64,000 nucleotides of DNA from Wurfbainia villosa. Lineage: Eukaryota > Streptophyta > Magnoliopsida > Zingiberales > Zingiberaceae. The position numbers were made by a program, and so were the translations under genes. Below are positions 11,028 to 22,885 of this stretch, in pieces (position 1 is the first letter of the stretch; each line of letters opens with the position of its first letter). The stretch lies in the NCBI GenBank assembly GCA_025175895.1, contig CM046001.1, positions 54,187,719 through 54,251,718 of the forward strand, read 5' to 3'. The notes beneath the pieces are model-generated. The model was given only the letters and a program-made list of their open reading frames with translations, did no database searches and was not told the DNA's origin.

Positions 11028-11975
11028 AGATTTCAAAAAATTATTGATTCCTCAAACAATAAAATTTTGAAATCAACCAACACCTCAAATCACCGAGAAT
11101 ATCGCATGCCACGATAGTGTGGACGATATCTGAATTCTACATTTGTAAGAGGAGGTTTTACCCATTAATTTTATTATCTTGTCAACCTTACTTTTTGACA
11201 AATAAAATTAATAGTTGGTTCCTCTTTGGCCCTACAAATAAAAGCAGTGACTCCGATGGGGAGGATACTTTTTATTTGCATCTAAGTGTGCACCATTACA
11301 CTGTACTAAGGGAATTATTTCGGATTATGTGCCTTACCGCTGTGGAAGTACACACGCTCCTAGATAATTTCCTATAACCATTATTTGACCTAGTGATCCA
11401 TAAACAAACTCATCCGATGGGGAGGAAGGCACTCAGAGCCGACGCACAAGTTTGTTGCATCACACGTCAAATTGTAATGGAGGCCGCGGGAATTAATTAA
11501 AATATCCCTCTCCCACTTAGTAAATTGAAAATGAGGAATTTTCAAGCACACACAACATGCTTATTATTACTGTAGATTTCAATAAAAATTAGTGATTCCT
11601 CAAACAATAAAATTTTGACATCAACCCACACCTCGAACACCGAGAATATCGCATGCCACGATAGTGTGGACGTATACGAATTCTACATTTGTAAGAGGAG
11701 GTTTAACCCATTAATTTTATTATCTTGTCAACCTTACTTTTTGACAAATAAAATTAATAGTTGGTTCCTCTTTGGCCCTACAAATAAAACTACTTTTTAT
11801 TTGCATCTAAGTGTGCACCATTACAGTACTAAGGAATTATTTGGATTATGTATGCCTGTGGAAGTACACACGCTCCTAGATAATTTCCTATAACCATTAT
11901 TTGACCTAGTGATCCATAAACAAACTCATCCGATGGGAGGAAGGCACTCAGCCGGCAGCGCAAGTTTGTTGCATC
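11028..11975 (-). repeat. C' leader: two tandem units, the second truncated
   Basis: Two direct units (11028-11573; 11574-11975) of the ~525-545 bp leader repeat that occurs three times in C and once in G. Each holds an inverted repeat (arms around TTAATTTTATT...AATAAAATTAA). The second ends abruptly at the junction with A copy 2. No gene seen. Confidence 0.8.
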
Positions 11976-13760
11976 TATCCCACTCTATAAGGATGGATTA
12001 CTGGACTCTTTTGATTTTGAATCATATGAGACATGTGAATCCTGTCTTCTAGGCAAGATGACCAAGACTCCATTTAGTGGACATGGCGAATGAGCTACTG
12101 ATTTGTTAGAACTCATACATACTGATGTAAGTGGACCTTTCAATGTAGCAGCTAGAGGAGGCTATCAGTACTTCATTACTTTTATTGATGATTTGGATAT
12201 ATGTATCTTATGAGACACAAATCTGAATCCTTTAAAAAGTCCAAATAATTCAAGAATGAAGTACAAAACCAACTTGGTAAGAGTATAAAAGTACTTCGAT
12301 GTGATTGAGGTGGGGAATACCTTAGCCAAGATTTTTGTGACTATTTTGTTGAGTTTGGGATTAGATCTCAACTCACTTCACCTGGAATACCACAGTGGAA
12401 TGATGTATCAGAAAGGAGAAATCGTACATTATTAGATATGGTACGATCCATGATGAGTCACACAAATCTTCCTTCTTTCTTTTGGGGATATACTTTAGAG
12501 ACGACTACTTTCACACTTAATCGCATTCCATCTAAGGTAGTCATAAAGACACCATATGCGATATGAACTGGGAAGAGTCCCAAGATGTCTTTTATGAAGA
12601 TTTAGGATTATGAGGCTTATGTTCGACATCAAGTATCCGACAAACTAGGCCCCAAATCAGACAAGTGCTACTTTATAGGATATCCTAAGGAAACAAAAAG
12701 ATATTACTTCTACAATCCCACACAAGATAAAGTGTTTATCGCCAAAAATGGAGTATTTCTAGAAATAGAGTTCATTTCTAGAAGAACTAGTGGGAGTAAA
12801 ATACATCTTGAAGAAATTCAAGATCAAGATAGCATTGAGATGGAAATTGAACAGGCACCATAAAGTATTGTGGATGATGAGATTGTTGTACAAGAAGTTG
12901 TGGAGCAACAATCTGTTCAAGTAGACCAACCTCTTTGCAGGTCTGATAGGATACGTCGTCAGTCTAAGAGATATTCATTTCTCTTGTCTGACAATGATGA
13001 CGTTATGCTTGTTGAGTTGAACGAGCCTCCATCCTATCAGAAATCTATGATGAGCCCAGATTCTGAGAAATGGCTAGAGGCCATGAGATCTGAAATGAAA
13101 TCCACATACACTAACCAAGTATGGACTTTGGTTGATCCACCTGAAGGGGTCAAACCCATTGGGTGTAAGTGGGTCTTTAAGAGAAAGACTAACATGGATG
13201 GTCTTATGCATACCTATAAAGGGTGATTGATAGCTAAAGGTTTCAAACAAATTCATGGTATTGACTATGATGAAACTTTTTCACCAGTTGCGATGCTTAA
13301 GTCTATTTGGATCATGCTTGCTATTGCAGCTTACCACGATTATGAGATCTAGCAAATGGATGTCAAAAATGCATTTCTGAATGGAAATCTCCTCGAGGAT
13401 GTGTACCTGACACAACCTGAGGGTTTTGTAGATCCAAAGCATGTTGGCAAAGTATGCAAGCTGCAAAGGTCCATTCATGGTTTAAAGCAAGCATCTAGAA
13501 GCTGGAATCTTCGATTCGATGATGCGATCAAACAGTTTGGTTTCATCAAGAATGAAGATGAACCTTGTGTCTACAAGAGAGTCAGTGGGTGCATAGTTAT
13601 CTTTCTTATATTGTATGTCGATGACATACTTCTCATTGGAAACGACATTCCTATGTTGCAGTCTGTGAAGACTTGGCTTGAGAATTGTTTCTCAATGAAG
13701 GACTTAGGTGAAGCAACCTACATTTTAGGCATTAAGATCTATAGAGATAGATATAAGAGA
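11976..13760 (+). pseudogene. Element A copy 2: integrase to mid reverse transcriptase
   Basis: Repeats 3400-5157 at a distance of about 8,570 bp. It begins inside the integrase HHCC region and keeps the same stops, plus a 10-base deletion near 12189. The RT is far better preserved than in copy 1: from 13356 it reads QMDVKNAFLNGNLLEDVYLTQ (first catalytic Asp) and LYVDDILLIGND near 13610. The frame runs to the insertion point of B (AGAGA, 13756-13760). A TAG just before 13356 shows it is not functional. Confidence 0.85.
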
Positions 13761-14858
13761 TGTTGGTGCAGTAGGCACCTAAGTCAAACCTGAGTTTTGA
13801 TTTTAGCAAACGATACAAAGTTAAGCTCATGTTGTTATCTCACGAGATGAATCGAGTGTGCAGAAGATTGCTATAGCTGGAGCTGAAGGCTAGCGACACC
13901 CGGAGGAAGCCGCGGTGGTCGGGCGACACTCGAGTGACTTCGGAGGGAGCCGAAGGAATCAAGTGGAAGGCCAGAAGCAAAAGCAACACGTAAGTATCGA
14001 GGTAAGCTCGTGTGTGCGAGCGTAAGTGAGGTCGTATCCTCCTTACGGGGATGATCTTAAGCGTAGATCCGACCAGAGACAGCCCATCGATGGTCCAAGT
14101 CGAGATCGGATGGTCGAAGGCCGTCGAAATAATGTTTTCTTTGAGCTAACTTTGCCCTGCAGCTAGCATCACGATCTACTTGGAGGACTCGACCGTCAAA
14201 CAATCATTGTCGAAGGTCGACAAGACTGATCGATGTTGCCATCACGATCGATGATGGCCATCACCGATCGATGGTCAATGATCAGCACCCCATTTCAAGG
14301 AGGTTTTGTGCCCAATTCCTATTGGTTGAAGGCCCATTCGATAAGGGCTTAAAGGATATAAAAGGAGGGCTTGTCCTAGGGTTTTTCATCAATTAAAAAG
14401 CTTCCAAGTGCTTCCGATACGCTCCGACTCTCCGACATCCCTACGACGAAGCGCTGCCGAGACGACGACTAGAGCTTCAACCTCCAACCTTTGAAGTCAT
14501 CGGTAACGAAAAGTTTGAATTATAATTCAGTTTATAAGTTGTTCTTCTTTTCAAGCTTTAAATCATATCAAGGAGAGGGGAAGTGTCCCTCTACCTTGAG
14601 CTTTTTCCATTTTGTGTATCCGTCTAATTCCTACCTCCAACGAGGAGGAGATTTTTAGTAGATTGCCCTCCGTACGTGGTCAAGGACCACTAGGGCCTTG
14701 GAGTAGTAGCCTTCGGCTACGAACCAAGTAAAACCTTTGTGTCTATTGTCTTTTATTTTTGTTTATTTTTCCGCTGCGTATATTTGTCTTGAAACGAATT
14801 CGAAAGAAAAATTTCTATCGCTATTCACCCCCCCTCTAGCGATCCGATCGATCCAACA
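13761..14858 (+). repeat. B 5' LTR
   Basis: TGTTGGTGCA...GATCCAACA, 1,098 bp, pairs with 30291-31406. It contains a GC-rich conserved block with the palindrome CACTCGAGTG and the hairpin arms CTTCGG/CCGAAG (about 13925-13955), a TATA element, and the CTATTCACCCCC...TCTAGCG box before its end. The CAGTCGACTG palindrome present in the 3' LTR is mutated here (about 14255-14275). Confidence 0.9.
14357..14363 (+). promoter_or_regulatory. TATA element of the B 5' LTR
   Basis: TATAAAA in GGATATAAAAGGAGGG, shared with the 3' LTR. Likely start signal for the genomic RNA of B. Confidence 0.6.
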
Positions 14859-14860
14859 AT

Positions 14861-14873
14861 TGGTATCAGAGCC
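14861..14873 (+). other. B primer-binding site (initiator tRNA-Met)
   Basis: TGGTATCAGAGCC two bases after the LTR end; complementary to the 3' end of plant initiator tRNA-Met, the usual copia primer. Confidence 0.9.
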
Positions 14874-15079
14874 GGAGGTTGCTAAGATTTGGTGAAACCA
14901 CCAATCTAGCCATTTTTACAGATTTATTTTTCTTTTAATTCTGTTTTTTTTATTATTTATTTCTCTTTGTTAAGTTTTTCTCCCGCACTACTAATCCAAG
15001 ATGCGAGTCTTGGTACTTGTTTTTGTGTTTTTGTCGTTGCTAGTTTCTTCGTCTTCGTCTCTTTGTGTCTTTCGTGTTA

Positions 15080-16294
15080 ATGGCCCATCTCGAGGGTTTT
15101 AGCACCGTCTGACCACCGTTTTACAACGGTGACGATTTTCGTTACTGGAAAGGTCGGATGGAGTGCTTCCTAAAAACCCAAATAGAGATGTGAATTGTGA
15201 TCCAAACCGGGTTCACCCTTCCTACTAATGAAGAAGGTGAATCCTTGGATTACAATCAGTGGTCCATTGCCACTAAAAGACAAGTCGAGGCAGATGCAAA
15301 GGCGACTCAAATCCTGCAGTGCGGGCTATCCAAGGAGGAGCTGAACCGAGTCGGACCCTTCATCAGCGCAAGAGATCTCTGGACGAGGCTGATCGAGTTA
15401 CACGAAGGATCAGATCAAGCTAAGGTTTGCAAACATGATTTGTTGTTCAATAAATTGTACACACTAAAAATGCAGGAACACGAGACGGCAACACAATTGC
15501 ACGCCCGCGTCTAGGACATCGTCAACAACCTACACGCAATCGAGCAAAAGGTCGAAAACCGCGACCTTATAAGGTATGTTCTAAACTCTTTTCCGAGGAC
15601 TACCTTGTGGGCATCCATGGTCGACGCCTACAAGGTCTCCAAGGACCTTTCTAAAGTTAGAATAGATGAATTATTCTCAGATTTCGAATTACATGAGCAG
15701 TCCAACTCAGAACCCGAGAGGGGTATAGCCTTGTTTGTAGGTTCAAAGAAGAAGAAAATCGCAAGCAAGCCACCACCAACCGAGGAGGAAGACGAGTCCG
15801 AAGAAGAAGTTGATCCGGAGTTGACTACCGAACTAATGAACCTAGCTCGAAGGATAGCCAAGGGACGAAAGCGAACCACGACTCGACCCAACCAAGGTAA
15901 GCCTAAAAGTTCTAATATTAGGTGTTATGAGTGTAATAGGTTTGGACATATCAAGTTCGAGTGCCCCAAGCTCAACCACCAAGCACCTAAGCACAAGAAG
16001 GCCCTCAACGCGACATGGGAAGAAGCGTCATCCGAAGAAGATGAAGACCACATCTTCATGGCGAAATCGATTGAGTCAGACACGGAGACCGAACCTGAAC
16101 TTGAGTCAGAACCTGAGGATGACTCGGACTACGAAGCTACCTTCAAGTCAAGCCACGGATACGCATCCGGTTCAAAAGATACCCTTAAAGTGAGTCGAAC
16201 TTTATTTAATACTTTACATAATACGGTTAGGTTTTTGTCTAGAAAATTAGCTAAGTCCGAGTCCAAGGTCGAGACCCTTGTTGAGGAGGTTAAA
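15080..16294 (+). pseudogene. B gag, N-terminal part (interrupted by C)
   Basis: The ATG at 15080 opens MAHLEGFS, the start also used by D and E gag. UBN2-like capsid segment (QCGLSKEELNR, FPRTTLWASMVDAYKVSKDL), acidic linker, one CCHC knuckle (CYECNRFGHIKFEC, about 15926-15967), then a region with coiled-coil character. Three in-frame stops, TGA at about 15110, TGA at about 15191 and TAG at about 15512, each explained by one C-to-T or G-to-A change in Arg, Trp and Gln codons. C is inserted after the TTAAA at 16290-16294; the frame resumes at 25347. Confidence 0.85.
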
Positions 16295-17195
16295 TGTAGG
16301 TTTTGCCCGGAAGCTCTGATACCAATTGAAGGGATTTCCCTTGTCGAGTCCGTGAGAGGAAACTTCGCTTCCCCTTCGCCTCGGTTGCTTGACCATGGTG
16401 ATCCCTTCAATGTCCCCGGATTAAAAATTTAATCCTAGACAAAAGGGATTCCCAAAGCAACCAAGTCATCGTCGTGCTATTCGTTTAGAGAGGTCTCTTG
16501 AACAAACTAGTTGTTCATGCGACCATCCTCTATTCTACGAGTAGCCGCGGAATAGACGATGTCCGGATCGCCGGTTTTTGTGTTTATACTCGGGATCCAA
16601 GTATTATTTAGCCTATTTACAGAAATATAACATGCTTATATTTTGAAAAACAAACACAAGCAATGAATAAAAGAGATAGAAGAATAGTTATACCTCTTGG
16701 TCTTCTAATGTATGACCCTCCTCCTTTTGGACGTCGTGTGGGCGATGATCCACCAAAAGTCGAAGCTCCTAGATCGCAAAACTTCCTTCCTTGCTTTTCC
16801 CAAGCAAGAGGAAGAAGAGAAACAATGTTTTTCTCCTTCAAAAACTCAACCAACAAAGAACTATAGAAGTTCTTGCCGCCGGTCAACTAGAAGGAGAAGA
16901 AGATGATGGAAAACTACCAAGACACCAAGGGAAACCCTATATCTTGTTTCCACCACCTAAGGAGAAGAGAGGGGAGTGTTTTGGGCGCCGTCCAAGGGCT
17001 GGGAAGGGCTGGAATAGCTGCTGGACGTTGGCCACAAGGCAAGGAAGAAGAAGGAAAACTTGCCTTATTTGGTGCCACCCTTGCTTCCAAACCCTAACCC
17101 TAATTCCAATCCTATCTCAACTAGGATTGCCCTATTCTTGCCGCCCAAGCCTTGCTCCCTCTCAATCATCATCTTCACGGCAACCCCATGCCACC

Positions 17196-17202
17196 TTTTA
17201 TA
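17196..17202 (-). promoter_or_regulatory. TATA element of the C 3' LTR
   Basis: Minus-strand TATAAAA in CTCTATAAAAGGTGG, same context as at 24282 and 6863. Confidence 0.55.
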
Positions 17203-17571
17203 GAGTTTGGGGATAAGCCATGAATTAATCTCCTCCATTGGTTCTAGGGATTTAATCTCAACCGTCGGATCTAGAGATTTAATCTCAACCGTCGGATCTT
17301 AGAGATTTAATCTCTACCAATGGATCTTAGTGTTTTGTTTCTATCCATTGGATCTAAGCATCTTGAGGTGTTAATGGGCTACATTAGGGACCATGAGGAG
17401 GAGTTGGGTCTTGGCCACCCATGGATCAAGCCCACATAAAGTCCGATCCACTAATGATGGTCCAATCCATAAAGGTCCATCATTGATCTACCTCACCAAC
17501 CCCCATATGATAATATGGGCTTCATATATTATTTGTACATTTTCTCCCCGTGTTTAAGATCTCGAATGTCC

Positions 17572-17608
17572 GTCGATTAATTAATTTACTGACCATTAAT
17601 TAATCAAC
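17572..17608 (-). repeat. AT-rich inverted repeat (hairpin) in the C LTR
   Basis: Two 14-base arms around the 9-base loop TTACTGACC. Arms pair perfectly over the inner 11 bases. Copies occur at 7240-7276, 24659-24695 and, with compensating changes, in G at 43704-43740 and 50673-50709. It lies upstream of the TATA element, in U3. Confidence 0.75.
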
Positions 17609-18240
17609 ATCTAACTCCTTGAGTAGTACCACTCAACCTTTTCATCATGCCGGACCTAGTCCACCTGCAGGGTTTATACATGAACCTTATGAACTCCTCA
17701 AGGGGACATCATCATCCTAATATATAGGACACGGTTTCCTCCTATAATCAACGGCACACCATATAAATAATATCATCTCCCAACTTACCGAGTCTATCGA
17801 TTTAATCTATAAATCTCGCCCATTGGTAAATCAAAGAGATGAGTACCAAGTATATGTGCCCGCTATTATATCGATTAAGAGCATGTACTAAATAATATCC
17901 GAGGTCCGATTCGATTATGTAGTCGCAATAAATCAATCACCTCTGTGTCGCCCCTGCTCAATACACACAAAAGTGCACTAGTGTGATTCTATGGTCAAGA
18001 CAAACCAATACTAAATCACACTACAACCATTCCGATGGTTTGTCCAAAGTCATCTTGAGCCTTTACTTATACTTTACAAGGAGTCGATAATAAGATCTCC
18101 GTGTGACACCACACACCATGTTATCTATAATGTAACGATTAGACAATATGCATAAATATATGCAAACAATGATCATGTGATTCTTATTTCAAAATAAAGA
18201 TGTTTATAGAAAAGATAGACTTTCAAGATACATCCCTACA

Positions 18241-18251
18241 ATCTCCCACTT
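18241..18251 (-). other. Polypurine tract of C
   Basis: Minus-strand AAGTGGGAGAT immediately inside the 3' LTR; identical to those of G and C'. Confidence 0.75.
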
Positions 18252-18259
18252 ATACTAAA

Positions 18260-20900
18260 AGACTATGTCTCTTATATCGCCATACATCCGATTCCCTTCC
18301 TCCACATGCCTATCAAAGCTCGCTAGAAGGGCCTTAGTGAAAGGGTCTACCAGTCATCCTCCTGATGCAATCTAGGCGACAAGAACTTCTACCTCCTTTA
18401 CTTCGATCGTGGTACTTGCACTTTATGTGTTTACTAGCCTTATGGGCTTGTGGTTCCTTCGAGTTTGCAATCGCACTGTATTATCACAATAAATTGTGAT
18501 AGTTCGGGCAAACCAGAATCACATCTAAGTCCATGAGCCATCAGCCTGGCCGCCACATACTCACTTTCCATGGTGGAGTCCGCCACACATTTCTCTGGGC
18601 ACTCCTCCATACAATGGCTCCACCTCCCAAAGTAAACACAAACCCGAGGTAGACTTATCATTATCCCTATCGATTGGAAATCTCAATCCATGCAACCCAC
18701 AGGAGTAATTGGTATGCGTGAAACTAGCATATAATCCCTAGTCCTTCTCGTGCACTACAATATATGCTTTTACCGCACCAATGTCCCCGTCTGATTACTC
18801 GATATCACGTAACCATGCCTACTGAAAGCGTATATCTTGTCTCAGCATAGCATACATGAGGCTTCCTACCGCCAAGCATAAGGAACCGCCTCCAGCTCCT
18901 TTATCACCTCAGATGATCTAGGACACATCTCCTTAGATAAAGTAACTCCATACCTGAAAGGTAGAAAACCCTTCTTGGAGTTCTGCATGCTAAAACGATC
19001 CAAAATCATGTCTATGTATGAAGCTTGGGATAAGCACAACAACCTTGATCCCAAGGTTGTGACCCACTTCTCTCAAGTCCTTCAAAATTGTTTGGACAAC
19101 CATACCCTTACGTCTGATAACACTCTGATATTGTTGTCAACTACCAAAATGTCATCTACGTATAGTACAAGAAATACCACTACGTTTCCGTCACATCTAT
19201 TGTATACACAAGACTCATCCGGACTTTGAATAAATCCATAAGTCTGGATTTACCTCATCAAAGTGGATGTTCCAAGACCTCAAAGCTTGCTTTAGTCCAT
19301 CAGCGGACCGATTAAGCTTACATTTAATACGCTCTTTGCCTTTAGCAATGAATCTCTCTGGTTGCTTCATGTAGATGTTTTCCTCAAGACTTCCATTAAG
19401 GAAAGCTGCCTTGACATCCATCTGCCACACCTCATAATCCATATGAGCTGCTATGCATAAGAGAATCCGGATAGATTTAAGCATGGCTACCGGCGAAAAG
19501 GTCTCCTCATAATCGATACCCTCTTTCTGAGTATACCCCTTCGCAACAAGCCTCGCTTTGAAGGTCTCAACCTTCCCATCTATTCCTCTTTTTCTCTTGT
19601 AGATCCACTTGCATCCAATGGTTTTTACACCATCGGGTGGTTCTACTAGCTCCCAGACATGATTTGAATCCATAGATTCAATCTCAGCATTCATTGCACT
19701 TTGCAAAGATGTCAGATTTATATCTTGGATTGCCTAGTCGAATGTCTAGGGATTAGGTTCATGTGTGCTAGGGACCAAATCAGAAGATTTGTCCAAAAAT
19801 ATCAATATAAGAGGTTGTCTAACAACACTCCCACTACGTCCTCTGACGAGGTATCTTCTGTATCCTCTCGTGACACGCTGCAAGGATGACATGTGGTATG
19901 TCCTCTTGTACGGTGGTACTAAAGAAGTGACTTCCCTTTAACTCCTCCGAATAATTTTACCTTGGGCTTGTGGCTTATCACATAGTCTTCCTCTAGAAAT
20001 CTGCGCATTCGTGTTAACGATCACCCTCGATCTCTAGGACTATAAAACAAGTCGAATAACTCATCATCGATCTAACCATCTCCATAAGAGTCCTATTCCT
20101 TCGCTCGCTACACCGCTCACTGGGTGTGCAGTGCCAATTGGGATTGAATCCCAACCTCTGATAAGTAGTTCCTAAACTCTCCCAAGAGGTTGTCACCACC
20201 ACGATCAGATCGTAGTGTCATCCACATCTTGAATAATCATCTACAAAAGAGACGAAATATTTAAGATTACCTCTTGCCTAGATAGCCATAGGACCACAAA
20301 AATCAGAATGAACCATTTCTAACACATCTTTGGCTCTATACCCCTTGGCCTTAAAAAGGCCTCTTGGTCATCTTACCCTCCAAGCAAGATTCATAGGTTG
20401 GGAGATCCTCCACCACTAATGAACCCAAAGGTCCATCAGCTATCAACCTTTGAATTCTGCTTAGGTTAATGTGACCAAGCCTAAGAAGACAAAGATATAT
20501 TTGGTTCATCTTCGAAGGTTCTTTTCTCTTATTGGAATTAGAAGATGAGTTATTAACTTCAATTTGCATCGTGTTAGATTTTGGTTCAAATTTACTATCA
20601 ATGTACTGAATAGATATTCTCCTATTCCTTTTTATAACAACTCTGTCATTAAAAGAAATAGAATATCCATCCATAATAATTTAGAAACTAAAACTAAATT
20701 CTTTCTAAATAAAGGTACATAAAGGGAATTTTCCAGAACCAAAGTTTTATTATTTTCAAGAGATAAATAAAACTTCTCCCACTGCAATAGCCGCCACCAT
20801 CATGGCAATCCCCAAGTAAATGGTAATCTCCCCTTCAACTAGTCATCGGGTTTCCTGGAACCCCTGCAAATTGTTGCAGACATGATTAGTGGCTCCCGTA
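18260..20900 (-). pseudogene. Decayed pol of C
   Basis: High to low coordinate: protease trace (VDTGATNHV near 20900, preceded by a TGA); integrase HHCC region (LRLGHINLSRI...CESCLEGKMTKRPF, 20351-20674); a core missing about 100 bp between the first two catalytic Asp positions compared with G (near 20220); RT open at 19215-19706 (FKARLVAKGYTQKEG, WQMDVKAAFLNGS); YVDD codons at 19151-19162; RNase H fragments (18440-18661). Many short frame breaks. Non-functional. Confidence 0.8.
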
Positions 20901-20935
20901 TCTACTCACCAGGTGCCGGTAGATATCACCGCTAA

Positions 20936-21300
20936 TCATGTTTCAATGACTAGTCCAAAAGATATACCTATGTTCTGTTTTGGATTGGGACAGTCCTTCT
21001 TCCAATGTCCATCCTGCTTGCAAGTGAAGTACTTGCCTTTCGGCTTCTTCACTCTTCCCTGAGATCCTCCCACCATCTTTGCTTCACCTTGTTTCTTCTT
21101 CTTCTTGCCTTTACTAGAAGTAGAAACTCTTTTGAGCAATGATGGCTTGAGGACACTCTTCGAAGAGTGCATACTAGCAGATAAGACAATATTTGGATTC
21201 ATTTCCAATCAATATAATTTGGGTACAATAAGTTTATTTCCTTTAGTATCAAAATAAGTGGACTGAAAGTCAATTTTGAAAATCCTAAGAATCACATAGA
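20936..21300 (-). pseudogene. C gag stump with zinc knuckle and deleted capsid
   Basis: About 30 codons of the gag N-terminus are followed directly by the Lys-rich linker and the knuckle CKQDGHWKKDC. In G about 200 codons of capsid lie between these parts. C' has the same deletion, so it predates the duplication. Confidence 0.75.
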
Positions 21301-21310
21301 TCATTACTTT

Positions 21311-22885
21311 AGATTTCAAAAAATTATTGATTCCTCAAACAATAAAATTTCGAAATCAACCAACACCTCAAATCACCGAGAATATCGCATGCCACGATAG
21401 TGTGGACGTATACGAATTCTATATTTGTAAGAGGAGGTTTTACCCATTAATTTTATTATCTTGTCAACCTTACTTTTTGACAAATAAAATTAATAGTTGG
21501 TTCCTCTTTGGCCCTACAAATAAAAGCAGTGACTCCGATGGGGAGGATACTTTTTATTTGCATCTAAGTGTGCACCATTACACGGTACTAAGGGAATTAT
21601 TTCGGATTATGTGTCTTACCGATGGGGAAGTACACACGCTCCTAAATAATTTCCTATAACCATTATTTGACCTAGTGATCCGCAAACAAACTCATCCGAT
21701 GGGGAGGAAGGCACTTAGAGCCGACGCGCAAGTTTGTTGCATCACATGTCAAATTGTAATGGAGGTCGCGGGAATTAATTAAAATATCCCTCTCCCACTT
21801 AGTAAATTGAAAATGAGAAATTTTCAAGCACACACAACATGCTTATTATTACTGTAGATTTCAATAAAAATTATTGATTCCTCAAACAATAAAATTTTGA
21901 AATCAACCAACACCTCAAACACTGAGAATATTGCATGCCACGATAGTGTGGACGTATACGAATTCTACATTTGTAAGAGGAGGTTTAACCCATTAATTTT
22001 ATTATCTTGTCAACCTTACTTTTTGACAAATAAAATTAATAGTTGGTTCCTCTTTGACCCTACAAATAAAACTACTTTTTATTTGCATCTAAGTGTGCAC
22101 CATTACACAGTACTAAGGGAATTATTTCGGATTATGTGTTTTACCGCTGTGGAAGTACACACGTTCCTAGATAATTTCCTATAACCATTATTTGACCTAG
22201 TGATCCGCAAACAAACTCATCCGATGGGGAGGAAGGCACTCAGAGTCGACGCGCAAGTTTGTTGCATCACATGTCAAATTGTAATGGAGGCCGCGGGAAT
22301 TAATTAAAATATCCCTCTCCCACTTAGTAAATTGAAAATGAGGAATTTTCAAGCACACACAACATGCTTATTATTACTGTAGATTTCAATAAAAATTATT
22401 GATTCCTCAAACAATAAAATTTTGAAATCAACCAACACCTCAAACACCGAGAATATCGCATGCCACGATAGTGTGGACGTATACGAATTCTACATTTGTA
22501 AGAGGAGGTTTAACCCATTAATTTTATTATCTTGTCAACCTTACTTTTTGACAAATAAAATTAATAGTTGGTTCCTCTTTGGCCCTACAAATAAAACTAC
22601 TTTTTATTTGCATCTAAGTGTGCACCATTACACGGTACTAAGGGAATTATTTCGGATTATGTGTCTTACCACTGTGGAAGTACACACACTCCTAGATAAT
22701 TTCCTATAACCATTATTTGACCTAGTGATCCGCAAACAAACCCATCCGATGGGGAGGAAGGCACTCAGAGCCGACGCGCAAGTTTGTTTGCATCACTTGT
22801 CAAATTGTAATGGAGGCCACGGGAATTTATAAAAATATCCCTCTCCCACTTAGTAATTTGAAATTGAGGAATTTTCCTAGCCTAC
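21311..22885 (-). repeat. C leader: three tandem units of about 525-545 bp
   Basis: Units start at 21311, 21856 and 22381. Units 2 and 3 lack a 21-base stretch that unit 1 and the single G unit have (AGTGACTCCGATGGGGAGG region). Each contains an inverted repeat with 17 paired bases and a 4-base bulge. The tract lies between primer site and gag stump, so it would be untranslated leader. A plus-strand frame stays open through each unit but has no ATG near its start. Confidence 0.9.

Larger units (their letters stand above)
6268..11975 (-). mobile_element. C': truncated copy of element C
   Basis: Minus-strand copia element matching C (16295-25341). It has one LTR lacking its first ~316 plus-strand bases (6268-7915), polypurine tract, decayed pol, a gag stump and a leader with tandem units. 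The second LTR and primer site are missing: at about 11970-11975 the leader unit passes directly into element A copy 2. No target-site duplication can be given. Confidence 0.8.
16295..18240 (-). repeat. C LTR at its low-coordinate end (3' LTR of the element)
   Basis: TGTAGG...CCCTACA, 1,946 bp, partner of 23388-25341. Close to its outer end it contains GCTCTGATACCAATTG, a copy of the primer site plus LTR start. Contains a TATA element, telo-box, CCGTCGGATC units (about 17234-17360) and the AT-rich hairpin (17572-17608). From about 17480 on it carries many short indels compared with the other LTR. Confidence 0.9.

Noticed and set aside
11117..22709. Plus-strand frames of 86-110 codons open in every C/C' leader unit (11117, 11615, 21327, 21897, 22422), and a 127-codon one in G (48318)
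   Set aside because: They are antisense to the element RNA, lack an ATG near the start, and most differences between copies change amino acids. The 21-base indel being a multiple of three is the only coding-like sign. Most likely leader sequence.
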